From Mesorhizobium sp. YIM 152430 (GTDB lineage Bacteria; Pseudomonadota; Alphaproteobacteria; Rhizobiales; Rhizobiaceae): a stretch of 64,000 nucleotides of DNA. The translations under genes were made by a program, and so were the position numbers. Where the stretch lies: assembly GCF_029210365.1 (NCBI RefSeq), contig NZ_JARGES010000043.1:521052-585051 (forward strand), read 5' to 3'. Positions 28,429 to 37,352 of the stretch are shown here, in pieces. The stretch's first letter is position 1. Each line of letters begins with the position of its first letter. The notes below the pieces were generated by a model. The model was given only the letters and a program-made list of their open reading frames with translations. It did no database searches and had not been told where the DNA came from.

Positions 28429-29531
28429 TTGCGGCCACCTTTGCCGAGCAGCGTGCCTGCGATGCCCGACGGGAAGAAATAGACGAGCAGGATGAAGAGG
28501 ACGCCGAGCCACAGGAGCCAGCGGTCGGGATTGAGAAGGTCCGGGATCAGCGGCAGATCGGCCGTCGCCTGTGCGCCCGCTCCCATCAGGTCCTTGAGGT
28601 AGAACTGTGCGAGCGTCATGATGACGACGCCGACGATGGCGCCGACCATGGTGCCCATGCCGCCGATGACGACCATCAGGAGAACGTCGATCATGATGTC
28701 GAAGGACAGCGTCACGTCCGGCCCTGTATAGCGCAGCCAGACGGCGCGCAGCACGCCGGCAAGTGCAGCCACGACGGCGGCGATGCAGAAGACCGAGGTG
28801 CGGTAGGCGACGACGCGGTAGCCGATCGCCTCGGCGCGCATCTCGTTCTCGCGGATCGCCTGAAGCACCGTGCCGAGCGGCGAGCGCACGATGCGGACCA
28901 GAAGGTAGAAAAGCGCGAGCGAGGACAGGAAGACGAAGTAATAGAGGTAGAGCCGTCCGGTGACCGGGACGCCGAACAGGCGAATCTGGTCGCCATTTGC
29001 ATCTTCCAGCCTGTTGGCCGGCGAGAAGAAGCGCGGGATTTCGTAGGTGATCCCGTCCTCGCCGCCGGTGAAGTTCGAAAGCTGGCTGGCGAGCACCAGC
29101 ATGACCGAGGCGGCGGCAAGCGTGACCATGGCGAAGAAGATCTCCTTCACGCGCAATGAGAGAAGCCCGATCAGAACCGCGAGGATGAAGGCCGCCGCGA
29201 CGCCGAGCGAGCCGCCGACGACGATGGCGTCGAAGCCGCGCCCCATCGTCTTGAGCGCGATGGCGGTGCCATAGGCGCCGAGGCCGAAGAACATGGTGTG
29301 GGCGAAGGAGACGATGCCGGTATAGCCGATCAGGAGATCGTAGCTCGCGACCAGCACGATGAAGACGCAGATCCGCGCCGCGACTTCCTGCGCCCGCACG
29401 TCGGGGAAGAGGAACGGCGCGAAGAGGAGGCACAGCCCGACGATGGCGGCGAAGCCATAGACTATGATGCGGCCGATCGTAACGCGGGCGGAGACGGTGT
29501 GCATGGGAGAGGCGATACTTTGTGTGGTCAT
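28425..29531 (-). CDS. ABC transporter permease, LivM type (second system)
   Basis: A 368-residue permease with about ten helices and the LivM motif TGIVSFAHTMFFGLGAYGTAIA. It has the characteristic long loop (GEDGITYEIPRFFSP) between helices and the ATPase-coupling region around IRENEMRAEAIGYRV. It lies four bases after the livH-type gene and overlaps the hydrolase gene. It is one of two HAAT-type importers in the window and differs clearly in sequence from the first. Confidence 0.92.
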   Translation of the reverse strand: MTTQSIASPMHTVSARVTIGRIIVYGFAAIVGLCLLFAPFLFPDVRAQEVAARICVFIVLVASYDLLIGYTGIVSFAHTMFFGLGAYGTAIALKTMGRGFDAIVVGGSLGVAAAFILAVLIGLLSLRVKEIFFAMVTLAAASVMLVLASQLSNFTGGEDGITYEIPRFFSPANRLEDANGDQIRLFGVPVTGRLYLYYFVFLSSLALFYLLVRIVRSPLGTVLQAIRENEMRAEAIGYRVVAYRTSVFCIAAVVAALAGVLRAVWLRYTGPDVTLSFDIMIDVLLMVVIGGMGTMVGAIVGVVIMTLAQFYLKDLMGAGAQATADLPLIPDLLNPDRWLLWLGVLFILLVYFFPSGIAGTLLGKGGRK

Positions 29532-29535
29532 GTCC

Positions 29536-30531
29536 TCACCCTTTCACGGCCGGCCGGAGGCCCCAGGGCCGCCACAGCAGGACGATCATCATCAACAGCA
29601 TGGTCGAGGCGAGCGCCAGCTTGGGAAACAGGAAGGCGACATAATTGGTCGTCAGCCCCACCATCAGCGCGCCGAGAAGCGAGCCTTGGATCGACCCGAG
29701 CCCCCCGATGATGACGACGATGAAGACCATGACCATCAGTTCGGAGCCGAGCGCCGGCGTGATCAGCCCCTGATAGCCGGCCCACATGGCGCCGCCCATG
29801 GCCGCGAGCGCCGAGCCGGCCATGAAGACGCCGATGAACAGCCGGTCGATGCGAAAGCCCATCGCCTCGACCATCTCGCGGTTTTCGACGCCCGCGCGGA
29901 TCAGAAGCCCGATGCGGGTGCGGTTGAGCGTCAGGTGCAGGATGACATAGACGGCTAGGCCGAGCAGGAAGGCGAAGATGCGGTAGATCTCGACCGCGAC
30001 GTCGCCGATCAGGAACGAGCCGGTGAGGATCGCCGGACGCGGGACGGGCATCGGCGTGCCGCCCCAGATGACGAGCAGGATTTCCTCGGCGACGATCAGC
30101 GCGCCGACGGTGATGAGGATCTGGCGCAGATGGTCGGCATAGACCGGCTTGATGATGACGCGCTCGAAGAACCAGCCGGCGAGCGCCCCGAAGGCCGTCG
30201 CCGCGCCGATGGCGGCCACGAGGGCGAGAATGTTGAGGAAGGCGCTGTCGCCGCGCACCCAGATTCCGAGCGCCGCGAGCACCGTCGCGCCGATGAAGGC
30301 GCCGAAGGAGACGAAGGCGGAATGGCCGAAATTGAGCACGTCCATCAGGCCGAAGATCAGCGACAGCCCGGACGCCATCAGGAAGATCATCATCCCCATG
30401 GCAAGGCCGGCGATGGTCAGCGTCAGCCAGGAGGATGGGCGCCCGATCAGGACGAAGGCGACGAGCGCGAGGATGACCGGAAGCAGCATCACGCCGCCGA
30501 AGCGGGAGAAGGTAGCGGAAAGGGAGTTCAT
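29536..30531 (-). CDS. ABC transporter permease, LivH type (second system)
   Basis: A 331-residue permease with LivH motifs SGLSLIFGLMDVLNFGHSAF and IRAGVENREMVEAMGFRIDR. The start is ATG 30531; the longer open frame upstream runs into the repeat element and is not expected to be translated. The ribosome site is weak. It forms the channel with the LivM-type gene that follows after four bases. About 200 bases containing a palindromic repeat separate it from the upstream LivF-type gene. Confidence 0.9.
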   Translation of the reverse strand: MNSLSATFSRFGGVMLLPVILALVAFVLIGRPSSWLTLTIAGLAMGMMIFLMASGLSLIFGLMDVLNFGHSAFVSFGAFIGATVLAALGIWVRGDSAFLNILALVAAIGAATAFGALAGWFFERVIIKPVYADHLRQILITVGALIVAEEILLVIWGGTPMPVPRPAILTGSFLIGDVAVEIYRIFAFLLGLAVYVILHLTLNRTRIGLLIRAGVENREMVEAMGFRIDRLFIGVFMAGSALAAMGGAMWAGYQGLITPALGSELMVMVFIVVIIGGLGSIQGSLLGALMVGLTTNYVAFLFPKLALASTMLLMMIVLLWRPWGLRPAVKG

Positions 30532-30572
30532 GGGGCGAGGCTCCGCGAAGCGCAGATGTTCTTTGCGAAGTG

Positions 30573-30714
30573 ACCCCCACCCTTTACCCCTCCCCACAAG
30601 GGGGAGGGGGCCGTAGGCGTTGTGCCCGTGCTTTCAGCGCGGTGCCACGCTGCAAGGAAGTCACGGCGTGGATGCCCTCCCTCCCCCTTGTGGGGAGGGA
30701 TAAAGGGTGGGGGT
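30573..30714. repeat. intergenic element with 36-bp inverted repeats (copy 2)
   Basis: The arms at 30573-30608 and 30679-30714 are inverted repeats with one mismatch, closely matching the arms of the element at 6271-6407. The 70-base core differs. Both copies lie inside Liv-type transporter operons, here between the livF- and livH-type genes. Confidence 0.85.
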
Positions 30715-30730
30715 TCGCGGCGAAAAACCA

Positions 30731-31450
30731 TTAATGCGCCTCCAGCGACAGGCTCAACAACCGCGCCTGCAATTCCGCATCCGCCGCAAGCTCCGCCATC
30801 TCCCCACGATGCACGATCCGCCCGTCGTCGATGACGGCCACCGTCCGCCCCAATGCCTTGGCGAAGAGGAAATTCTGTTCGACGAGCAGGATGGTCGTCT
30901 CCTCGCCGATTTCGCGGAAAGCGTCGATCATGTTGCGGATGATCGCCGGGGCGAGGCCCTTGGTCGGCTCGTCGATCAGGATCAGGTCGCGTCGCTCGAT
31001 GATGGCGCGGGAGATGGCGAGCATCTGCTTTTGTCCGCCGGACAATGCGTGCGCCTGGCGGTCCCGGAACTTTTCCATCGCCGGGAAGATCGCATGGACC
31101 CGGTCGAGCCGCGCCTTGTCGAAGCGGCCGTGCGTGGCGGCGAGGCGCATGTTTTCCTCGACCGTCAGCCCGCCGAAAATGCCCATGTTCTCCGGCACGA
31201 AGGCGATGCCGAGCCGGGCGATGTCCGATGTGTGCATGGCAGTGATGTCGCGGCCGCGAAAGACGATCGCGCCCTTCTTCGCCTTCCACAGGCCCATGAT
31301 CGTGCGCAAAGTCGTCGTCTTGCCGGCGCCGTTGCGGCCGAGCAGCACATGGACGCCGCCCTCCGGCACGTCGAGCGCGATGCCGTGCAGGATGTGATAT
31401 TGCGCGATGTCGGTGTGGACGTCGTCGAGCCGCAGGACCGCGTTCCTCAT
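30731..31450 (-). CDS. ABC transporter ATP-binding protein, LivF type (second system)
   Basis: A 239-residue ATPase with Walker A GRNGAGKTT, the LivF block VPENMGIFGGLTVEENM, signature LSGGQKQML, Walker B LILIDEPTKGLAP and the usual LLVEQN after it. The ATG at 31450 overlaps the livG-type stop as ATGA. It powers the second importer. Unlike the LivF protein of the first system it keeps the canonical LVEQN sequence. Confidence 0.92.
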   Translation of the reverse strand: MRNAVLRLDDVHTDIAQYHILHGIALDVPEGGVHVLLGRNGAGKTTTLRTIMGLWKAKKGAIVFRGRDITAMHTSDIARLGIAFVPENMGIFGGLTVEENMRLAATHGRFDKARLDRVHAIFPAMEKFRDRQAHALSGGQKQMLAISRAIIERRDLILIDEPTKGLAPAIIRNMIDAFREIGEETTILLVEQNFLFAKALGRTVAVIDDGRIVHRGEMAELAADAELQARLLSLSLEAH

Positions 31451-32211
31451 GTCATCTCCTCCCCGCCGACGCCCAGATAGATCTCGCGCACGATGGGCAG
31501 CGCCATCACCTCGGCCGGCTTCCCGTCGGCGACGAGCTCGCCATTGTGAAGCACCACGATGCGGTCGGCGAGCGCGCGCACCACGTCCATCTTGTGCTCG
31601 ACCAGCAGGATGGTCTTGGACCGGTCTTTCTTGAGGTCGGCGATGAGTTCGAGGATCACCGGCGCCTCGTCGACCGACATGCCGGCGGTGGGCTCGTCGA
31701 ACATGAAGATGTCCGGCTCCATCGCCGCCAGCATCGCGACTTCGAGCTTGCGCTGGTCGCCATGCGGCAGGGCGGAGGCGGGCAGATGGACGACCGAGGA
31801 CAGGCGCGTCTGCTCGATGTAGCGCGCGGCCTTGTCGGCGAGGTCGGTGAGGCTGGCCGCGTTGCGCAACGCCGACGGACCCTGCCCGGCCTTGGCCTGG
31901 ACCGCGAGGCGGACGTTTTCGAGCACGGTCAGCTTGGGAAAGAGATTGGTCAATTGGAAGGCGCGGCCGATGCCGGCCTTGGCGCGGGCCGAGGCCGACA
32001 GCCGCGTGATCTCCGTCTCGCCCTTGAAGATGCGGCCCTCGGTCGGCTTCAACTGGCCGGAGACGAGGTTGAACCACGTCGTCTTGCCGGCGCCGTTGGG
32101 CCCGACGATCACGGTCAACTCGCCCGGCTGGAACGCGCAGGTGACATCGTTCACCGCAGCGTGGCCGCCGAAGCGGATCGTCAGGTTTTCTGTTCGAATG
32201 GAGGGGGTCAA
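31447..32211 (-). CDS. ABC transporter ATP-binding protein, LivG type (second system)
   Basis: A 254-residue ATPase with Walker A GPNGAGKTT, signature-like LPHGDQRKLEVAML, Walker B IFMFDEPTAGMSVDEA and switch histidine in LLVEHKMDVV. The C-terminus REIYLGVGGEEMT is LivG-like. The only start that fits the family N-terminus is a TTG at 32211 (reading MTPSIRTENLTIRFGG). About 150 bases with a strong hairpin lie between it and the binding-protein gene. Confidence 0.9.
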   Translation of the reverse strand: MTPSIRTENLTIRFGGHAAVNDVTCAFQPGELTVIVGPNGAGKTTWFNLVSGQLKPTEGRIFKGETEITRLSASARAKAGIGRAFQLTNLFPKLTVLENVRLAVQAKAGQGPSALRNAASLTDLADKAARYIEQTRLSSVVHLPASALPHGDQRKLEVAMLAAMEPDIFMFDEPTAGMSVDEAPVILELIADLKKDRSKTILLVEHKMDVVRALADRIVVLHNGELVADGKPAEVMALPIVREIYLGVGGEEMT

Positions 32212-32327
32212 TGTTCTTGCAGCCCATCTGAGGAAAGCGCAGCCGCAATGGCGGCGCTTGTCCAGCCTGGTTTCCTCTCCCCGGGGCAGAGGGAAAGGTG
32301 GCCCGAAAGGCCGGAGTGGGGGTGATA

Positions 32328-32351
32328 CGTTCCCGGCTAAGGCCGGGAACG
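32328..32351. other. 10-bp hairpin after the second binding-protein gene
   Basis: CGTTCCCGGC (32328-32337) and GCCGGGAACG (32342-32351) form a perfect stem with a TAAG loop just after the binding-protein stop. No U-tract follows on the minus strand. It may protect the binding-protein message from 3' decay. Next to it, CCCCGGGG-centred and GGCCCGAAAGGCC-type inverted repeats (32275-32315) look like another intergenic repeat. Confidence 0.65.
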
Positions 32352-32361
32352 ATCGAACATA

Positions 32362-33555
32362 CTACTCCTGGTTGTTTCGTCCCACCGGAATGTCCATCTC
32401 GGACGCCGGGATTTCGCGAACCAGCTCCGGGACGGCCCACTCGACGCCGTCCTGAACCGCGATCTTGAAATGGTACATGGATTGCAGCGCCTGGTGGTCT
32501 TCCGGGCGGAAGGTCATTTCGCCCTTCGGCGTGTCGAACGACATGCCTTCCATGGTCGATATCAGCGTCTCGGTGTCCCAGTCCTCGGCGGTTTCCAGCG
32601 CCTTGACGATGGCCATGGCCGACGCCATGCCGCCGGCGGTGAAGAAGTCCGGCGGCGAGTTGTAGCGTTCCATGTGCTGTTCGACGAGCCAATCGTTCAC
32701 CGGGTTCTCCGGCAACTCGTAGTAATAATAGATCGCGCCTTCCATGCCCGGCACCTGCTTGTAGGAGACGAGCGCGGGCAGGATGTTGCCGCCGGTCGAC
32801 AGCTCGATGTCGTAGCGGTCGAGACCGGCCGAGGCGAGCGGCGTCATGGCGTCGATGCCGGCGACATAGATCATGATGACCTTGCGGCCCGGCTGGTCGC
32901 GCAGCGCCGCCGTCAGGCGCTCGATGGTGGCGGTGAAATCGGTCGTCTGCTGGGGCACATATTCCTCGGCGACGAGATTGGCGCCGGTCCCTTCCAGCGC
33001 GGCCTTGAAGGCGGCGACACCGTCGCGGCCGAAGGCGTAATCCTGCGCCAGCGTGGCGACGTAGAGGTTCTCGTCGGGCGCAAGGGCAAGCGCCTGCGCC
33101 TGCATGTCCATCGACGAGTTGCGCGAGGTCTTGAAGACGTAGCGGTTGGAATCCGCGCCTGTCAGCCCGTCGGCGACGGCCGGCTCGACCACGAGGATGC
33201 GTTCATATTCGGCGGCGACCGGCAGAAGCGCCATCGCCACGCCCGACGAGGTGTCGCCGACCGCGATCAGCGCGTCGTCGTCGCCGTAAGCCTCGGCGAG
33301 AAGCGCGCGCGCGACATCCGGCTTGAACTGCGTGTCCTTCCTGATGATCTCGATCTTGCGGCCCTTGACCTCCATCGTGCCGTCGGTCGCATATTCGAGG
33401 CCCATCTCGAAGCCGGTTTGGGTCTGCTTCGAATAGGCTTCCAGCGGCGATCCCGACAGGCCGTGCAGAAGGGCGATCCTGACCGGGTCATCCTGCGCCC
33501 CGGCGGGCATGACGAAGGCGCAGGACAGGGCCAGCGCGGCAAACCATTTCTTCAT
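32362..33555 (-). CDS. ABC transporter substrate-binding protein, HAAT family (second system)
   Basis: A 397-residue periplasmic protein with signal peptide MKKWFAALALSCAFVMPAGA and a type I binding fold (VRIALLHGLSGSPLEAYSKQ). A DTSSGVAMALLPVAAEY stretch in the first lobe is typical of the family. It opens the second transporter operon. Divergent from it is a PAS-LuxR regulator. The ligand is unknown; some homologues of this arrangement are annotated as amide or branched-chain amino acid systems, but I cannot choose. Confidence 0.9.
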   Translation of the reverse strand: MKKWFAALALSCAFVMPAGAQDDPVRIALLHGLSGSPLEAYSKQTQTGFEMGLEYATDGTMEVKGRKIEIIRKDTQFKPDVARALLAEAYGDDDALIAVGDTSSGVAMALLPVAAEYERILVVEPAVADGLTGADSNRYVFKTSRNSSMDMQAQALALAPDENLYVATLAQDYAFGRDGVAAFKAALEGTGANLVAEEYVPQQTTDFTATIERLTAALRDQPGRKVIMIYVAGIDAMTPLASAGLDRYDIELSTGGNILPALVSYKQVPGMEGAIYYYYELPENPVNDWLVEQHMERYNSPPDFFTAGGMASAMAIVKALETAEDWDTETLISTMEGMSFDTPKGEMTFRPEDHQALQSMYHFKIAVQDGVEWAVPELVREIPASEMDIPVGRNNQE

Positions 33556-33757
33556 GTACTTTCCTCCCGAAAGCGATTGAGCTGGTCGAAATTCGGCAAA
33601 GCACCGCCACAGCCGCCGAAGACGGTTGATTTTTGGTCCGGCACTCGCGACTGTCCTCCCGGTTCGCGATGTCGCAGGTCATGGCCGGCCGCATCGTGAA
33701 ATCCTGCCCAAACTATCGGCGAAAGCACGGTTTTTCCGCAATATCGTAGAAATACGC

Positions 33758-34318
33758 ATGACAGACGACATGTTCGACTACGCAAAGCTCGCCTTCGACC
33801 ACGCGCCCGTCGGGCTCGTTGTCACGGAAAGCCGCGTCATTCGCGCCTGCAATGCGGCTTTCTCGGAGATGTTCGGCTACCGGATCGACGAACTCGTCGA
33901 CCAGTCATTCGCCTTCCTCTATCCCAGCCAGGAAGAGTTCGTGCGCATCCGCGACGTTGGCGTGGAACCGCTCAGGAAGGACAACCGCTATTCCGACGAG
34001 CGGATCATGGCCAGAAAGGGCGGCGCCTTGTTCTGGTGCCGGGTGCGGGGCCATTCTCTGACGCGCGAGGATGACCCGCTGGGCCGCGCCGTCTGGAGTT
34101 TCGCGGACCTGTCGCAGGTGCGCCAGGTGCTTGCGCTGTCCACCCGCGAAAGGCAGATCGTGATGCATCTGGGCGAGGGGCGCACCTCGAAGGAGATCGC
34201 GCGGATGCTCGACGTTTCGCCGCGCACGGTTGAGGCGTATCGCGCGCGGCTTTTGAAGAAATGCGGAGCCGTCAACGTGGCCGAACTGCTTTCACATCTG
34301 AGCTCGATGCCGCACTGA
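33758..34318 (+). CDS. PAS domain-LuxR family transcriptional regulator
   Basis: A 186-residue regulator. An N-terminal PAS domain (about residues 8-118; FDHAPVGLVVTESRVIRACN, GYRIDELVDQSFAFLYPS) is joined to a LuxR helix-turn-helix (about 125-182; LSTRERQIVMHLGEGRTSKEI, SPRTVEAYRARLLKKCG). PAS may bind a small ligand or respond to redox. It lies 202 bases from, and divergent to, the second transporter operon, so it most likely controls that operon. I found no clear palindrome in the intergenic region. Start ATG 33758; the ribosome site is poor. Confidence 0.88.
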   Translation: MTDDMFDYAKLAFDHAPVGLVVTESRVIRACNAAFSEMFGYRIDELVDQSFAFLYPSQEEFVRIRDVGVEPLRKDNRYSDERIMARKGGALFWCRVRGHSLTREDDPLGRAVWSFADLSQVRQVLALSTRERQIVMHLGEGRTSKEIARMLDVSPRTVEAYRARLLKKCGAVNVAELLSHLSSMPH

Positions 34319-34326
34319 AGTCTGGT

Positions 34327-35061
34327 CTAGACGTGCTGGCCGCCATTGATATGGATTTCGGCGCCAGTGACGTAGGAGGACTGGTCGGAGCACAGGAAGA
34401 AGATCGTGTCGGCGACTTCCGCCGTCGAACCGAGGCGGCGCAGCGGGATGGTCTCGACGATCTTCTCGGTCCCCGGCGAGAGAATCGCCGTGTCGATCTC
34501 GCCCGGCGCGATCGAGTTCACCCGGATGCCATGCGGGCCGAAATCGGCGGCCATCTCGCGCGACAGCGAGGACAGCGCCGCCTTCGACGTCGCATAGGCC
34601 GTTCCGGCGAAGGGATGGACGCGACTGCCGACGATCGAGGTGACGTTGACGATCGAGCCCTTGGCGGCGGCCAGTTCCTTGAAAAGCCCGCGTGCGAGCA
34701 TGATCGGGGCGAAGAAATTGACCTGGAAGACGTCGCGCCAGACATGCATCGGCGTCTCGATCGAGTTCATCCGTCCGCCCTTGTCGAGCTTGGGCGAAAT
34801 GGCGGCATTGTTGATCAGCGCATGGAGCTGGCCGCCGGTTTCTTCGAGCCGGTGGCGGATGTTCGCCACCGCCGATCCGACATCCTCGGGGTCGGAGAGG
34901 TCGATCTTGATGTGGTCTTCCGGGCCTTGCGGCCAGGGGCAATCCTCGGCGAAAGCATTGCGCGAACAGGTGATGACGCGCCAGCCCTCGCGCGAGAAGC
35001 GCTTGACCGTTGCGTGCCCGATGCCCCGGCTCGCGCCGGTCAAAACCAGTGTCTTTTGCAT
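34327..35061 (-). CDS. SDR family oxidoreductase
   Basis: A 244-residue classical SDR with TGASRGIG cofactor motif, NNAA in ALINNAAIS, catalytic Ser in VTSIVGS and YATSK. The C-terminal SSYVTGAEIHINGG is typical of 3-oxoacyl-(ACP/CoA) reductase-like SDRs. Two adjacent ATGs occur; the second (35061) has GGAGAG at a better distance. It is convergent with the PAS-LuxR gene, whose stop lies only eight bases away. Its substrate is unknown; it may belong functionally with the hydrolase and transporter. Confidence 0.9.
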   Translation of the reverse strand: MQKTLVLTGASRGIGHATVKRFSREGWRVITCSRNAFAEDCPWPQGPEDHIKIDLSDPEDVGSAVANIRHRLEETGGQLHALINNAAISPKLDKGGRMNSIETPMHVWRDVFQVNFFAPIMLARGLFKELAAAKGSIVNVTSIVGSRVHPFAGTAYATSKAALSSLSREMAADFGPHGIRVNSIAPGEIDTAILSPGTEKIVETIPLRRLGSTAEVADTIFFLCSDQSSYVTGAEIHINGGQHV

Positions 35062-35155
35062 CATCTCTCCGGCCGGATGGGTAAACCTGACGCTATGTAG
35101 AGAGTTTGCGCGGCGGAAGCGAGTGCAACAATACGTGTTGACGCATGTGTCGCTC

Positions 35156-35173
35156 CTGCCGCCCGCGCGGCAG
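35156..35173. other. small hairpin between MFS and SDR genes
   Basis: CTGCCG (35156-35161) and CGGCAG (35168-35173) flank a six-base GC-rich loop just after the MFS stop codon side. It could act as a weak terminator or mRNA-end structure. Confidence 0.4.
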
Positions 35174-35207
35174 GGGTCCTATGCCTGCCGCCCGCAGCGT
35201 AAAGGGG

Positions 35208-36455
35208 CTATGCCGCCCGCGCGCCGCGCATCCTGGTCCGCCACAGGATCATCGCCATGATCACGACATTCATCAGGTTCCAGGCGATGCCGTTCAGGAA
35301 CGCGGCCTGATACGAGCCGGTGATGTCGTAGATCAGCCCCGACAGCCATCCGCCGAGCGCCATGCCGACGATCGTCGCCATGATGACGAGGCCGACGCGC
35401 TGTCCCGCCTCGTGCGCCGGCAGGTATTCGCGCACGATGATGGCATAGCTCGGAACGATGCCGCCCTGCGACAGGCCGAAGACCAGCGAGACCACATAGA
35501 GCGAGGCGAGCCCGTCGAACGGAATGTAGGCTGCGAGCGCCAGCATCTGGAAGACGGAGCCGAGAAGCAGCGTCTTCACGCCGCCGATATGGTCGGCAAG
35601 AAAGCCCGATGCGAGCCGGCTGACGACGCCGCCGATCAGCATCAGCGACAGCATTTCCGCGCCCACGCCGACCCCGAAGCCGAGATCGACGCAATAGGCG
35701 ACGATGTGGACCTGCGGCATCGACATGGCGACGCAGCACCCCAGCCCGGCGATCGAAAGGAGGATCTGGAGTTGGCGGGGCGAGAGGTCGATCGACCGAA
35801 CCGGCTTCGGCACCACGGCATGGGTGCCGGAGCCAAGGTCCGGCGCGCGCGCCTTGAGGAACATCAGCGCCAGCGGAACCATGGTGACGAGCGCGAAGGC
35901 GCCGATGCCGAAATAGGTCGTGCGCCAGCCCCAATCGGGCAGGAATGCCTGAATGACCAGCGGCCAGATCGCGCCGGCGAAATAGTTGCCGCTCGCCGCC
36001 GCCGCCACTGCGACCCCGCGGCGCTTGACGAACCAGTGGGAGATGTCGGCGATCAGCGGGCCGAACGTCGCCGCCGCACCGAAGCCGATCAGCGTCTGCA
36101 CGATCGCGAACACCCAGATCGAGGGCGCCAGCGCCGCCGCCGCATAACCGATGCCGAGCGCCAGCGCCGAGCCAATGACGGGAAGCAATATGCCTGCCTT
36201 GTCGACGAACCGGCCCATATAGACGTTGCCGACGGCAAACCCGACCATGGTCATCGTGTAGGGCAGGGAGGAGGCGGCGCGCATCGTGCCGAACTCGGCC
36301 TCGATCGCCGGCATGACGACGACGACCGACCACATGCCGACCGAACCGATCGTGGCGATCAGCACCGACATGACGAGCCGCGTCCAGGCATAGCGGCCGT
36401 CGATCTGGCTGATCCGGTCGCGCGCGGGCCGGTCGGGAGCGGGCATCGGTTCCAT
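35208..36455 (-). CDS. MFS transporter
   Basis: A 415-residue major facilitator with twelve predicted helices. The A-motif-like loop between helices 2 and 3 reads GNVYMGRFVDKAGILLPV, and a second such loop reads SGFLADHIGGVKTLLLG in the C-terminal half. The overall pattern resembles oxalate/formate antiporter-like and monocarboxylate MFS proteins (DISHWFVKRRGVAVAAAASG), so an organic acid substrate is plausible. Start ATG 36455; ATG 36446 is possible. It lies upstream of the SDR gene on the same strand, with about 147 bases between. Confidence 0.9.
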   Translation of the reverse strand: MEPMPAPDRPARDRISQIDGRYAWTRLVMSVLIATIGSVGMWSVVVVMPAIEAEFGTMRAASSLPYTMTMVGFAVGNVYMGRFVDKAGILLPVIGSALALGIGYAAAALAPSIWVFAIVQTLIGFGAAATFGPLIADISHWFVKRRGVAVAAAASGNYFAGAIWPLVIQAFLPDWGWRTTYFGIGAFALVTMVPLALMFLKARAPDLGSGTHAVVPKPVRSIDLSPRQLQILLSIAGLGCCVAMSMPQVHIVAYCVDLGFGVGVGAEMLSLMLIGGVVSRLASGFLADHIGGVKTLLLGSVFQMLALAAYIPFDGLASLYVVSLVFGLSQGGIVPSYAIIVREYLPAHEAGQRVGLVIMATIVGMALGGWLSGLIYDITGSYQAAFLNGIAWNLMNVVIMAMILWRTRMRGARAA

Positions 36456-36540
36456 TGGTTCTCCTCAACGCTTGGTAGCGGCCCGCTGCCTCCGCCGTCA
36501 GCGCCAGAACGCGCCAACGACCAAGCCAGTTCAACCACCG

Positions 36541-36580
36541 GACCGACAAGGGGGAGCCGGTTTCGGATGATTCCGATGCG
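36541..36580. repeat. decayed copy of the CGGACCGAAAAG hairpin repeat (copy 3)
   Basis: GACCGACAAG...GCCGGTTTCGGATGATTCCGATGC matches the right two thirds of the elements at 10384 and 24667. The left outer arm is missing. It ends right at the stop codon of the TauE/SafE gene. Confidence 0.6.
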
Positions 36581-37348
36581 TCAGAAAACCTGCCCGATGC
36601 CCTGCCGCAGAAGGTCGAGCGCCAGAAGCGAGATGCCGATCCGGAAAAAGCGCCGAAACTGCGCTTCGGGCAGGCGTTCCAGCCATTTCGATCCATAGAC
36701 CGTTCCGAGATATCCGGATGCGATCATGAGAGCCACCAGCGGCACCCAGGCTGCGAAGGCGAAGCCGGCCAGCCCGAAGACGACGATCTTCAGCGCGTGC
36801 TGGATGGTCATGCCGGCGGCGTGCGTGGCGACCAGCGCCTTGCGGTCGTCGGGAATGATCTGCGCGAAGACGGAGGAGAGCAGCGGCCCCGTCGCGCCGA
36901 CCATCATCGTCAAAAGCGCCGTCGCGGCGCTGCCGACCGCCAGCCCGGCCCGCCCGAGCTTGTCGAAGCCGGGAATTTTGCTCCAGGTCACGATCAGGAT
37001 GAAGCCGCCGAGGACGAGCTTCAGGAGCGCATCGGGCAATTGCACCACGACGAAGGCGCCGGCCACCGCGCCGATCAGCGATCCGATCAGGAAGGGCCCG
37101 AAGATGTCGTGCCGGACGAACGGCCGCTGGTGCCACGCGCGGCCCGTATTGGAGCCGAGCTGAACCGCGCCGTGAACGGGGATCAGCGCCGCGACGGGCA
37201 GAAACAGCCCCATCAGCGCCAGCATGGCGACCCCGCCGCCCACGCCGAAAGCAGCCGTCAGCGCGGAGGTGAAGAAGCTCGCGACGACGAGCAGTCCCGC
37301 CGCCCAGATTGCCAATCCATCGGGAAGGAGGCCGGCAATCGCCTGCAA
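36581..37348 (-). CDS. TauE/SafE family sulfite/organosulfur permease
   Basis: A 255-residue membrane protein with about eight helices in two related halves. It has the glycine-rich motifs typical of the family (ALTAAFGVGGGVAMLALMG and MVGATGPLLSSVFAQ). TauE/SafE proteins are putative exporters or importers of sulfite, sulfoacetate or related anions. The predicted start is a TTG at 37348, four bases after the stop of the NDUFA9-like gene. The start is uncertain and an internal TTG is possible. Confidence 0.85.
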   Translation of the reverse strand: MQAIAGLLPDGLAIWAAGLLVVASFFTSALTAAFGVGGGVAMLALMGLFLPVAALIPVHGAVQLGSNTGRAWHQRPFVRHDIFGPFLIGSLIGAVAGAFVVVQLPDALLKLVLGGFILIVTWSKIPGFDKLGRAGLAVGSAATALLTMMVGATGPLLSSVFAQIIPDDRKALVATHAAGMTIQHALKIVVFGLAGFAFAAWVPLVALMIASGYLGTVYGSKWLERLPEAQFRRFFRIGISLLALDLLRQGIGQVF

Positions 37349-37352
37349 TGGC

